A program made the translations under genes and the position numbers. Below, one piece after another: positions 42,664 to 52,032 of a stretch of 64,000 bases of DNA (positions within the stretch are counted from its first letter, which is position 1; every line of letters starts with the position of its first letter). The notes under the pieces were generated by a model. It was not told where the DNA came from and did no database searches. It saw nothing but the letters and a program-made list of their open reading frames with translations. The DNA comes from Phytophthora colocasiae (Eukaryota; Oomycota; Peronosporomycetes; Peronosporales; Peronosporaceae). The stretch spans positions 248,001-312,000 of the forward strand of contig JAGKQI010000073.1 of the NCBI GenBank assembly GCA_018806915.1, written 5' to 3'.

Positions 42664-44975
42664 ATGGTGCGCGTGCCCGGATCTTTTGGGGACGGCGGAT
42701 ATCACCGTGAGTCCGAAGAGACCGTACAAGTGAAGGAAGAACCGGGAGAAGAAGTGCCGACGGTCGTTGGATCGCCGTCAGCACCGCTGAACGCTAGATC
42801 CACGGATCGGCAGAGCCCTGGGAGGAGCTCTGTCGACAAGAAGGAGGCGAGTCTGGCAACAGACTCGGAAGAAAAACCTCCCCCTCCTCCCCAGGTCCCT
42901 TTGGGGAACCCCGCGGATCGGAACGCGAGTTCTGATCCGCCGGGTGGGGATTCAACAGCGAAAGCTGTTGGATCTTCATCCACCAACACCATCCCCGCGC
43001 AGATCTCAGGTGGTAAAACGTCGAAGAAGAAGACGAAGACTGCGCGGAAGAAGCTGAGGGCACCAGGATCTGAGGTCGACGAGAAGCCGGTGGTGAAATC
43101 AGGTGGTCGTCGACCCAGCTGGGAGCTTCGTATCGCCGGATCGCGCTCGAGGACTTCCTCCGGGAAGACCCTGTGATGAGGATCCTACAACCTCAGTTGG
43201 TTTGGATCCCTCACCGGTCAATCACGGCGCCGGTGCAGTCTGCGAACAGTCTGGACAGCGCCCCGGGCCTCCTCCGCCTGTTAGAGGAAGCTGGTTTCGC
43301 GGCAGGAGCTTTCGATGGGGACTCCACTTTTCCGCTTGGACCACGACAGGATCCGTATCGCAGCGGCTTCACTATTCAACCGACTGAAGCCCCTCGTCGG
43401 TGAGCGACGAGCGACCCGGGATCTGATGTACAAGCTAGCGCAGTCCCCAGAGTATCAGACTGGATCCTCTCGATACGCCTCGGCGGAGTCTGAAGCAGGA
43501 TCCAACATTTCGTCCGATCCTCGACGGATGGCACTCGGCCCTACAGGTGCTGCGATGCTGGCAGCCCGTATGCCGACTGATGTCCCGGATGCCAAGCCAG
43601 CACGAACGTGGGACACCCCGCATGATCGGCCCCGTGCCGTGGATCAGCTGCATGCATCCACCGATGGACTGCAGTCCTACTTCCAATCAGCCATGGGCAA
43701 GTTCTTGAAGGAACGGCAGATGAATACGGTCCCACGAGCCACGACGCGAGCTGTGGATCCTGTGTATCGGGACGTCGAGATGGAGTCAGTAGGATCACAC
43801 CCCGAGAACTGGGAGTATGACCCTGACGACCTTGACGGATTGGCTCCCCGGCGTACGGCGACGACCACCGCCGCATCCGTTACGGCAGGATCCAGCACGA
43901 TTCAATGGATCCGAATCTCTGCAATATCGGACCTGAAGGAGTTCATGACGAGGAACGAGCAAGATCATGGATTAGTAAAGTCAAGTCAGCCTTCACGAGA
44001 GATCAAGCATCGGACGAAGAAAAGTGCCTTACCTTTGGAGATCTCCTCACTGGTCCAGCGTGAAACTGGTACAGACAGCTCAGTCGATCTACAAGGCTGA
44101 AGTGGAGTGATCTGCTAAAAGCCTTCCAGACGCAGTACTGTGGCCTTGGAGTCTCAGTAGCGTGGCAATACTACCACGCTCGTAAAAGATCCGATGAGTC
44201 GCCACTGGAATACTTGTACCGTTTGAACGTAGCAGGTCTTCGTGCGAGAGTAATGATCAAGGATGGAGATGCCAAAGCTCGCCGCGAGCACGTCGAACAC
44301 TTTATCGAGACGCTTGGGGATGCAGATCTGGCAGACCAACTGACATTACTCCGACTTGCGGACGCGGATCAACTTACAGACGTACTGCGGGCCCGAGATC
44401 GCGCGAGATCCAGACAGAAGAAGCCGTCGTCAGGATCCAGCAAGTTCCGGCCGAAGACCACGACAGCCCCGCAGCCAACCGGTCCGACGCGTGCGATCCG
44501 TTCCATGCAAATGGTAGAATCTGAGGGATCCGACTCCGAGGACTCCGGATCCGATGGTGAGCTCCGCAGAGCATACGTAGCAGCCTCGAGTGAGCGACCG
44601 ATTACCTCGACGACAGCCGGATCAACGGAGAACAAGACGGGAACTTCTGATCCTAAGAAGGATCCGGATCCAACCCAAGCCAGCCCGGATCCAACGCCAC
44701 CGGATCGCCGACCACGCTTCTCCAACGAAGGACAGCGCTGCCCGCACTGCGGATCCAGGAAACATTCGGATCTTGGCTGTTGGAAGCGTCTCACCTGCCA
44801 GAAATGCGGCAAGAAGGGTCATCCGTCGGATCGCTGCTTCATCGTATGTCGCGGCTGCGGAGAACTTCACGATCACGGCAAGTGCCAAATGGAGGAGTTC
44901 TACAACCTCATCCGGCAGTGGTTCGATCCAAGTAAGCACATGCTTCCAGAAGCTGCCGAGAAGATGTTAAACTAG
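42664..44975 (+). pseudogene. B1 Gag, frame broken
   Basis: The N-terminal part (42664-43176; MVRVPGSFGDGGYHRESEET) is acidic, then Lys-rich (KTSKKKTKTARKK). A middle part follows in 43315-44100 (DRIRIAAASLFNRLKPLVGE). The Gag core (QTQYCGLGVSVAWQYYHARK, then LEYLYRLNVAGLRARVM) lies near 44118-44260. The end (44214-44975) has three Cys/His knuckles: CPHCGSRKHSDLGC, CQKCGKKGHPSDRC and CRGCGELHDHGKC. The shift near 44095 is present in B2 too. B2 is open where B1 breaks near 43180-43315. Three knuckles is more than usual for Gag. The stop TAG (44973-44975) follows the slippery sequence directly. Confidence 0.85.
42665..42683 (+). other. B1 tRNA primer-binding site
   Basis: TGGTGCGCGTGCCCGGATC begins 1 nt after the LTR. 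Its complement ends CACGCGCACCA and has the layout of a tRNA 3' end: 5-nt T-stem arm, 7-nt acceptor arm, discriminator A, CCA. I cannot name the tRNA. The candidate Gag ATG (42664-42666) overlaps its first bases. Confidence 0.75.
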
Positions 44976-45015
44976 AACGCTCGCCGGGTTTGAATCCGGT
45001 ACGAGACGAGCGTTC
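44966..45015 (+). promoter_or_regulatory. B1 -1 ribosomal frameshift signal
   Basis: GTTAAAC (44966-44972) is in register (G TTA AAC) and is followed at once by the Gag stop TAG. A 9-bp stem (44975-44983 with 45007-45015) encloses a second 5-bp hairpin (44984-44999). The -1 frame is open from 44972 through the protease. GUUAAAC followed by a stop is the arrangement used by an arterivirus. B2 has the same bases at 57125-57174 (minus strand). Confidence 0.75.
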
Positions 45016-45817
45016 AATGTTATACATCTATGCATATGTGAACAAGAAGGCCATGGATCGAGTTAGCAACAAGCGAACGGATCTATTGGATAATACATGT
45101 GAACTTCATGGGAAACGTACGGCTAGAGTTGCGAGCTTCCGCTCTACAGACGATGAGTACCAGAGATCCGAGGTCGCCATGTCCTTGGATCTCATGCCTG
45201 GAGAGTCACGCGGGTACTGGAAGTACCATGTCCCCAGCAAACACTTCAAGCAGACCAAGGCAACGTGCAAGATCAACAATGCCAAGTCCACCGTGCTTCT
45301 TGACTCGGGATCCGAGGTGTCGATAATCGATGCCGCCTTTGCTCGTAAGGTTGGATCCCAGGTTGACACTAGTCAAACACAAGAATGCCTCGGAATTGGT
45401 GAGCAGCTGTACATTGCAGCAGGCAAAACAAGGATCAAGGTTACCTTAGCTGGGTACTTGGTGTATTTCTGCGACGTCTGGGTCGGCGAAGATCTTCCAC
45501 CTGACTGCGATGCGATCCTCGGCATGGACTTCATGGTACCGGCCGGGATCCGACTCGACCTGGGTGACGGATCCGTGTGCTTGCACGAAGAGGTCCGTGT
45601 GCGGCTCCATGGACGACGGCAGATCTTCAGCGGCCGGGCTCGCCCGCTACTCCTCCAGGAAGGTATACGACTGGAACCCGGCGAGGTCTTCGAGCATCCG
45701 GATCGGATCCATCTCAAAGTACGAGAAGCTGTGGCTACGCAGAGGCAAGCAATGGGTACCAACGTTAGCACAAGGCCCAGGCAAGATCCGCTATCTACAA
45801 CTTACCAACATTGGTGA
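44972..45817 (+). CDS. B1 protease (start of Pol)
   Basis: Aspartic protease frame in -1 relative to Gag. The active site is VLLDSGSEVSIIDAAF (near 45296-45340) and the second motif AILGMDFMVPAGIRLDL (near 45510-45560). Ahead of it is a short conserved segment (MLYIYAYVNKKAMDRVSNKR). It would cut the Gag-Pol precursor. After about 45800 the frame shifts into the spacer (45811 on). The B2 counterpart is on the minus strand at 56392-57174. Confidence 0.87.
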   Translation, partial: LERSPGLNPVRDERSMLYIYAYVNKKAMDRVSNKRTDLLDNTCELHGKRTARVASFRSTDDEYQRSEVAMSLDLMPGESRGYWKYHVPSKHFKQTKATCKINNAKSTVLLDSGSEVSIIDAAFARKVGSQVDTSQTQECLGIGEQLYIAAGKTRIKVTLAGYLVYFCDVWVGEDLPPDCDAILGMDFMVPAGIRLDLGDGSVCLHEEVRVRLHGRRQIFSGRARPLLLQEGIRLEPGEVFEHPDRIHLKVREAVATQRQAMGTNVSTRPRQDPLSTTYQHW

Positions 45818-47704
45818 AAGCGGTCTCCCTCAACCACAACGAAGAGATCGGCATGTGGCTGGCCGGGGATCACGTTCCCCGCACCCCGGGTTTCATTTCC
45901 GTCGGATCCAGGAGCTACCACGAATGGCAGAACCTTGCCCTGAGCGCCACGACGGAGATCCCGCCGCCACCGCGTCCGAAGGAGCCGTGGGAGCTTGAGC
46001 CGGCGGTGGATCGTCCGAAGTACACCGAGCCGAAGGGGATCTTGAAGCGCCCTGTCCACACCGCTGTCGTGTCGCGCTGCCCCGGCTCGCCACCTACGTC
46101 GGACCGGATCCTTCAAGGAACGGTCGACTGGCGAGACAGGATCCAGTCCGGTGGATCCGATCCGTCAACGGCTAAGCTCCAAGCGCACCGCCGTGCCCGA
46201 TTTGAGCCAGAGGCCACAAAGGATGTTGCGCCAGCCTCATCGGATCAAGGGGCGTCCTCACACGCCCGGATCCGAGATCCACAGGCTCAAGGATCCTCCG
46301 GATCCTCTTCAGCCCGCCTGATTGAAGATCCGGCAACGAGTATTGTCTCTGGCCAGAGACTGGGCACCACCGTTGAGGATCGGCAGCATGTCCGTGCGAC
46401 GGGCGACGACCATCACTCCGACAAATCAGTCGGAGATGACGTTTTGAGGTGCCCTGGGGCGAATTTGCATGCCCCACTGCCAATGTTGGTATGTCATGCA
46501 GCGCGAGGCGAGGTGCGTCTAACGAGCCATCGCACGCCTCCAACGGAGCTCTAGAAGCCGAAGGGTCCATGACGACACATCTCTTTGAAGATCCGGGTCT
46601 CTGCGCAGAGCCGGGACAATGATGCCGAAAGGTCGCCCCGTAATCATGAGACAGGTGACCATCACTCAGGTGGCACAGTCGGATCCAAGGTTTCGGAGTG
46701 CCATGAAGCTCACAGGAATGCCCAGGAGCTCGGAGTGCTACCATTATACGCGCCCGATCAAGACCTTTGAAATGAGGTGCCTCACGCCTCCCAACTCCAT
46801 CTACAAGCAAAGTCGGATCCTTACCTGACACAGCTTGAAGATCGGTGTCGCACATGCGACATGGGTCAAGGACGGGGCAGGTCTGAACAGTCGTCTGATT
46901 CCGCACTTAGTGGGTATCTGAGCTCCTCATAATATGAGCGAGCGGCGGAGACGGCCTGCAGGAGGGCGCCGCCGATTGCGAGGCACCCAGAACGATCCGA
47001 TCTACGCGTGTACCAAGGGTGCTACAGATGCGCCTCGACGAGGTGAAGACGATGGTGTGTGCCAAGGCAGGATCGAAGACCCAGGGAGACCAGGGAAGCC
47101 GGATCAAGGCGTGACGGCACAAGAAGAGCTGGACCAACGGACGGCGACGTACGTGGAAGCGACGAAGACTCCAGAGGACGATCCGAGAACTGGATGTGGT
47201 GCGCCGAAGGGTGATCCTGCTGTTGGAACCGGTTTGGAAGCGGGGAGTAAAGTTGGAAGACTTGCCGAAGGAGGTGCCGCTCGTGGACCGGATCCCGCTA
47301 CAGGAAGGCTGGATCCTGGGAGTCGCTCAACAACCAGTGATCCGCCCGGAGTGGAGACGAGTGAGGATCCGTCTTCGGCGTCAGGACATGAAGATCATAA
47401 GGACGCCTCAGGCAAGGATCTCGTGGTTGGATCCCGACCGGATCTCGTGGCTGAATCCCAGCCGGATCTCGAGGTTGGTGCCCGGCAGGATCCTAGAGCC
47501 TCTGCCCAGTCAGAACATGCCGTCAGAACAGCGGATCCCATGGCTGAGTCTCGGCCGGAACCCAGTACTGCAGGAGATCATGACGACGATGGGGTGTTCG
47601 TCCACGAAAATGGCGGATCCTACGCGGAGGATCTCGAGAAGGAGATGGCGGTGTTGCCAGAGGTTGTGATGGCAACGGTCGAGGTGAAGATCGAGGATCT
47701 TTAA
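45811..47704 (+). pseudogene. B1 long protease-RT spacer
   Basis: Two frames cover it: 45811-46554 (MVKAVSLNHNEEIGMWLAGD, then IPPPPRPKEPWELEPAVDRP) and 46934-47704, acidic and repetitive (DLVVGSRPDLVAESQPDLEV), ending at TAA 47702-47704. The part between (46555-46933) is broken. No enzyme domain is recognisable. Many GGATCC words fall in it, read as Gly-Ser, Asp-Pro or Arg-Ile. It may be a flexible tether or an envelope-position relic, and I cannot tell which. B1 inserted in the matching region of B2. Confidence 0.6.
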
Positions 47705-49327
47705 GTGGGGGATCCAGCCTCCAACACGCCTGAGGAGATCCGACGATTGGCGAACGAGATCTGGAAGTACAAGCACTTGTTGATTGGGAAAGGTAATGCC
47801 CTGCCCCCTCCTGCCGTGGGCGCGATCTGCGATATTGACGTGGGAGACGCGAAGCCAATCGACCAGCGAGTGCGTAAGGTGGTGCCGCATTATCGCAAGA
47901 AGCTCTCGGATCTAATCAAGGGATTGTTGCAAGCGAAGATCATCCAAGTCTCTACGTCACCATGGGCCTCGCCAATTGTCGTGATCATCAAGAAGAATGG
48001 CGTTGACATCAGGCTCTGCAGGCTGGTGAATAGCTTGACGAGGCTGATGGTATATCCTATGCCTCTCATCAATGATCTACTGGAGGATCTCGACGCCGTG
48101 TTGTGGTACTGTTCTCTCGATATGGCTAGAGGTTTTTGGGTCGTCTCCATGACGGATCGCGCAAGGGCCATCTCGGCATTTATCACCCCGTTCGGATTGT
48201 TTGAGTGGAACCGGATGTCGTTTGGTCTCAAGAATGCCCCGCAGATCTACCAGCGTTTGTTGGACAACGCCCTCTATGGGTTCCTACGGATTCCGCCCAC
48301 GGCCGGATCCGGATCCGCGTTGGACCTCTTCCGAGACGGGATCCCAGAGACGAACGGTGAACAATCTGTACTCGGACGAAGGTCATATATTGATGACATC
48401 TTAGTGACCGCTGGATCCTGGGATCACCTGTGTGAACGAGTGCGTTTGCTGCTAGAAGCTTGTGACAAAGTAAGAACCTATCGATCAGCGTGGCCAAGAG
48501 TTTTGGGGCCTAAGAAGGTCGATTACTTAGGACACCGAGTGTCTAGCGAAGGGCTAGAGGCACATCCGAAGGACCGGGAAGCGCTGGTGGATCTTGCGCT
48601 CCCGAGATCGCTGCGCGCTATGCAATCTTTCCTGGGTAGCCTAAATTACTACGCTCGATTCATCGAGGACATGGCAGTCTACGCGTCGGTACTCTACGAA
48701 CTGAGGGAGGTCGACTTCGCGGAGTTAAGGTCCAGCCGCAAGATCCTGCAGCCAACCGACTCCGTGTTCAAGGATCCCAAGGATCCGTCGAGCCCGAGAG
48801 ATCCGGATGAGAAGTGGATCCGTGCTTCAGCCGCCTTCGAGGCCCTGAAGAGGAAGATCGCTATGACTCCTACGCTTCGGCACTTCGATCCCGGCAAGCA
48901 ACCGGTGGTGATTGTCTACGCCAGTGAATGGGCCATTTCAGCTTCCCTGACGCAGGATCACGATGGAATCTACATGCCGGTGATGTTCGTTAGCAGACCC
49001 CTGAAGCCGAACGAAGTGAACTATGGGATCGTAGAGAAGGAGGTGCTGGCCTTGCTAAGGATCCTGGATCTCGGATATTCCATGTTGGTTGGACGACGGA
49101 TCCGGGTCCTAACCAGGCACTCTACCCTCGGGTGGTTGTTCCGTTCTACCGGACTACAAGGAAGGCTGGGCCAATGGGCAGCGCTGTTATCGCCTTGGGC
49201 CTTGGAGATCACGAAGTGTACGAAAGGGGAGGACGAGATCCTCGGATCCCTCGCCGCAAGTATCACCCCGAGATCCGAGGTGGATCAAGCTCTAGTGAAC
49301 ATTACGCCGAGGAAGAAGCCGCGCTGA
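47705..49327 (+). CDS. B1 reverse transcriptase with degenerate RNase H
   Basis: Uninterrupted 540-codon frame, in phase with the spacer upstream but separated from it by TAA. RT motifs are SLDMARGFW (residues 137-145), FGLKNAPQIYQRL (173-185) and YIDDILV (228-234). The thumb follows (YLGHRVSSEGLEAHPKD). An RNase H-like fold runs from about 398 to 520, but its acidic residues are changed: VYAS for DAS at 404-407, TRHSTL for TDH at 470-475, and GEDEILGS where ADALSR is usual. Only E445 remains. RT should be active and this RNase H should not. It ends at TGA 49325-49327, nine bases before the second RNase H frame. Confidence 0.9.
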   Translation: MGDPASNTPEEIRRLANEIWKYKHLLIGKGNALPPPAVGAICDIDVGDAKPIDQRVRKVVPHYRKKLSDLIKGLLQAKIIQVSTSPWASPIVVIIKKNGVDIRLCRLVNSLTRLMVYPMPLINDLLEDLDAVLWYCSLDMARGFWVVSMTDRARAISAFITPFGLFEWNRMSFGLKNAPQIYQRLLDNALYGFLRIPPTAGSGSALDLFRDGIPETNGEQSVLGRRSYIDDILVTAGSWDHLCERVRLLLEACDKVRTYRSAWPRVLGPKKVDYLGHRVSSEGLEAHPKDREALVDLALPRSLRAMQSFLGSLNYYARFIEDMAVYASVLYELREVDFAELRSSRKILQPTDSVFKDPKDPSSPRDPDEKWIRASAAFEALKRKIAMTPTLRHFDPGKQPVVIVYASEWAISASLTQDHDGIYMPVMFVSRPLKPNEVNYGIVEKEVLALLRILDLGYSMLVGRRIRVLTRHSTLGWLFRSTGLQGRLGQWAALLSPWALEITKCTKGEDEILGSLAASITPRSEVDQALVNITPRKKPR

Positions 49328-49336
49328 GGGATCCAG

Positions 49337-50038
49337 ATGACAGTACCGACCATAGGGCCGGAGGAAGAGTTGTGGGTGGTTAGCTTCGACGGGTCCGCCA
49401 GGGTGAAACGTGGCGGAGGATCTTTCAGTGCGATCGTCTGGAAGTTGCCCGAATGGAAGGTGATTAAGGCGGCGTCTAAGTACGCAGAGAACCTGACAGT
49501 CAACGAAGCGGAGTACAACGGACTTCTATTATGTTTCGAGTTACTCGAGGATCTGACCAAGGGACGACTTGTTATCTGCGGAGATTCGAATCTGGTGATC
49601 CGCCAGATGCGCGGCGAGATCGACTGCAAGGCGCCGACCCTGACGTTACTGAGACAGAAGGCGCTAATGCGGCTACGGGAATGGCCGAATCACGACTTGT
49701 TACACGTGAAGCGAGCATGGAACGCAAGTGCCGACAGCTTGGCCAGTGCAGCATTACAACGAGAGAGCGGAGCTACAATCGACCAAGGGGCAGATCACGA
49801 AGATCTCGTCACCCTGAATCGGTTGGATGAGATCCTGACCTCGGGATCCGAGGATCCGACGCCAAGGATCAGTGCGGTCATCACCCGGAGACAAGCCAGA
49901 GAGGGACGACCCCGAGTACTCGACGAAGAGTCCGTGCAACGGCTGAGGATCGACCGGATCCGACGATCCCGAGGAAGCATGGATCTCCAACCTGAAATCA
50001 TTCCTGCGAGGGCAGCTGACGGATCTGACTGCGGCTGA
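49337..50038 (+). CDS. B1 second (archaeal-like) RNase H
   Basis: A separate RNase H domain in the same phase as RT, after one stop. All four acidic positions are kept: SFDGSARVKRGGGS (Asp18), VNEAEYNGLLL (Glu59), ICGDSNLVIRQM (Asp83) and WNASADSLASAAL (Asp133). The pattern is that of the archaeal-like RNase H gained by plant Tat elements, and reported in oomycete gypsy elements. It presumably does the RNA removal that the upstream domain cannot. The rest of the frame (residues 145-233) is a Arg/Asp-rich linker into integrase. It ends at TGA 50036-50038. Confidence 0.87.
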   Translation: MTVPTIGPEEELWVVSFDGSARVKRGGGSFSAIVWKLPEWKVIKAASKYAENLTVNEAEYNGLLLCFELLEDLTKGRLVICGDSNLVIRQMRGEIDCKAPTLTLLRQKALMRLREWPNHDLLHVKRAWNASADSLASAALQRESGATIDQGADHEDLVTLNRLDEILTSGSEDPTPRISAVITRRQAREGRPRVLDEESVQRLRIDRIRRSRGSMDLQPEIIPARAADGSDCG

Positions 50039-50905
50039 AGCCAAGACGTGCCGTCTGCTGGCAGACAACTTCGAGTTGGACGAGGATGAATTGTTGTTCT
50101 ATTGCGCACCTTCACGAAGGGCCGAAGCTGATCGAGATGGATTGCTACGACTGGTTATACCTGAGACGCTTCAGGCCGACTTGTTGCACCACTATCACAA
50201 CAGTCTAGAAGAGGACATCAAGGGATCGGCCGTACATACCAGAGGATCAAGGATCACTTCTACTGGAGAGGACTTTTCAAGTCTGTACAGCGGTTTGTTG
50301 GAGAATGCGTGGATTGCGAGACAGGCAAGGGGCGACCCACCATTCGTGGTGCATCGCCAGGCAACATTCAAGCCACCTACCCGTTCCAAGTGATCACCAT
50401 GGATCACATACCATCGCTACCACGATCCGAGAAAGGGAACACTGAACTCTTGGTATGGGTGGATCTCTTCACTGGTTATGTGATCGTCAATGCTAATAAC
50501 TCGCGAACGGCACAAGCTGTGGCGGAGTCCTATGAGATCTGTGTGTTTCGTCGTTTCGGCGCCAGCCAGGTGATCCGGCACGACCGAGAACCCGGGTTCA
50601 TGTCCGACTTCTTTCGTGCTTTCAACCGGATCTTAGGCCAGCGCCAGAGAGCCACTATGGCTTATCGACCACAGTCGAACGGCACGGCTGAGCGGATGGT
50701 GCAGACGATTACTCGAGCAATCAAGATGTATGTTCAGGATCCCGACCAGAGAGATTGGGATGAGTATGCCGAACGCTTGACCTTTTCTTTGAACACTGCA
50801 CAAGACCGGACTAGGGGCGACACGCCGTTCTACCTCGCCCATGGCTGGGATCCCAAGACAACTCTGGAGGCAACGTTTACCAGTGGGAAATACCGGACGC
50901 CGTGA
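50039..50905 (+). pseudogene. B1 integrase zinc finger and core, frameshifted
   Basis: The zinc-finger region is in the frame 50076-50393 (LQADLLHHYHNSLEE), with indels near 50215 and 50290 that spoil its CxxC part. The core is in 50309-50905 with ITMDHIPSLPRS, VIRHDREPGFMSDFF and YRPQSNGTAERMV, which supply Asp, Asp and Glu. It ends by frameshift near 50870. Integrase would insert the cDNA. Confidence 0.88.
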
Positions 50906-51560
50906 TACAGATCCACGATGCTGGAGATATAATATCCAACGACACTACCAACTGGCCAGGGCTGAAGTGAATGGCCGCTTGAAGCAGGCGATCTCGGATC
51001 GTGCCGACCGGCAGAACGAAACGGCGACTCAACACCCCATCGAGGCCGGATCCCAAGTGTGGCTGTTCTTAGACAGAGTCAAGGAAGGGTACGCAAAAAA
51101 ACTAGCTCACCTGTGGCATGGACCGTTCCGTGTGGCTGAGATGACGAACGCGTACGCAGCCCGCTTGGAAATCGTTGGTACAGACTACCATTTGTTTCCG
51201 GTGGTGCACATCTCCAAGTTGAAGCCAGTCAAGACATTTCCGGATCGACCGAAGATCCAGTTGACGGTGGACGAGACGGATCGTCTAGATTTTGACGAAG
51301 CCTTATTACCAGAAGACAGCTGGGATCGTGATCTGGTAGACGGCGAGTTCGAGGTTGAACGGATCGTGGATGTCCGGACGGGACGACCCACTCGATATGG
51401 CCGGATCCGGCGAGAATTCCAAGTTTTCTGGAAAGGGTACGAGGATCCTACCTGGGTAGATGAAGCAGATTTGAACTGCGGCGCGTTACTGCACGAATTT
51501 CTCCAAGAACGGAGCAAGAGGAATCGGTTCCAAGCGATGCAGTCACATGAAGAAGAGTAG
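50841..51560 (+). CDS. B1 integrase C-terminus with chromodomain
   Basis: It continues from the core after the frameshift. It has the C-terminal segment (AGSQVWLFLDRVKEGYAKKL; LWHGPFRVAEM; VVHISKLKPVKTFPDRP) and then a chromodomain (FEVERIVDVRTGRP, REFQVFWKGYEDPTWVDEAD, near 51346-51470). The frame stops at TAG 51558-51560. The chromodomain differs strongly from that of D, so the families are distant. It should target integration to chromatin. Confidence 0.87.
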   Translation: MAGIPRQLWRQRLPVGNTGRRDTDPRCWRYNIQRHYQLARAEVNGRLKQAISDRADRQNETATQHPIEAGSQVWLFLDRVKEGYAKKLAHLWHGPFRVAEMTNAYAARLEIVGTDYHLFPVVHISKLKPVKTFPDRPKIQLTVDETDRLDFDEALLPEDSWDRDLVDGEFEVERIVDVRTGRPTRYGRIRREFQVFWKGYEDPTWVDEADLNCGALLHEFLQERSKRNRFQAMQSHEEE

Positions 51561-52032
51561 CCGAGGTGGTGGATTTTCATTGGTGAGGGCGCTTATCAGT
51601 GCGAAAAGAAGAAGACTCGCAGTTTACTGTGGACGCGATGTATGTTTGTATATGAAGAAAAGAAGACCGATTTCTGGAGAGGGCTGGAAGGCAGGATCAG
51701 AACCTACGCTCGTAACCCGTCTAGAGCTCGAGTTTGGGACGAATTTTCTACCTGGATCCTCGGGGCTCATAATGGGATCTGTCTCGGAAGTTGGATCTCC
51801 GTACCCCGAGGCCGGATCCTCGGATCCTCGAAGCGGATCCATTATGGAAGTTGGATCTCCGGATCCCGATGCTGGATCCTCAGATCTCTGAGTCGGATTT
51901 GTGGATCCGAAGGCTGGATCCTGAAATTGGATCTCGAAATGCATCTTAGCAAAACCGAAGATGGAGGACATGGATATCGGGTGAAGAAGACAGGAGACGG
52001 ACAAGAAAATATATGGAGTTACGCAATGCTGC
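51561..52032 (+). other. B1 GGATCC-rich stretch between pol and the antisense ORF
   Basis: I see no gene. The stretch 51755-51945 repeats words such as GTTGGATCTCCG and GCTGGATCCTC, so it resembles LTR and spacer sequence. It might contain transcript ends for the two converging reading frames. Confidence 0.5.

Noticed and set aside
44975..45015. tRNA gene suggested by the CCGGGTTTGAATCCGG arm within a 9-bp stem
   Set aside because: Only about 40 nt, no D-arm or anticodon arm. It fits better as a frameshift-stimulating stem-loop after the gag stop.
45811..47704. Envelope-like gene in the B1 spacer
   Set aside because: It lies before RT, not after integrase, and shows no membrane segment or signal peptide, only disordered acidic repeats.
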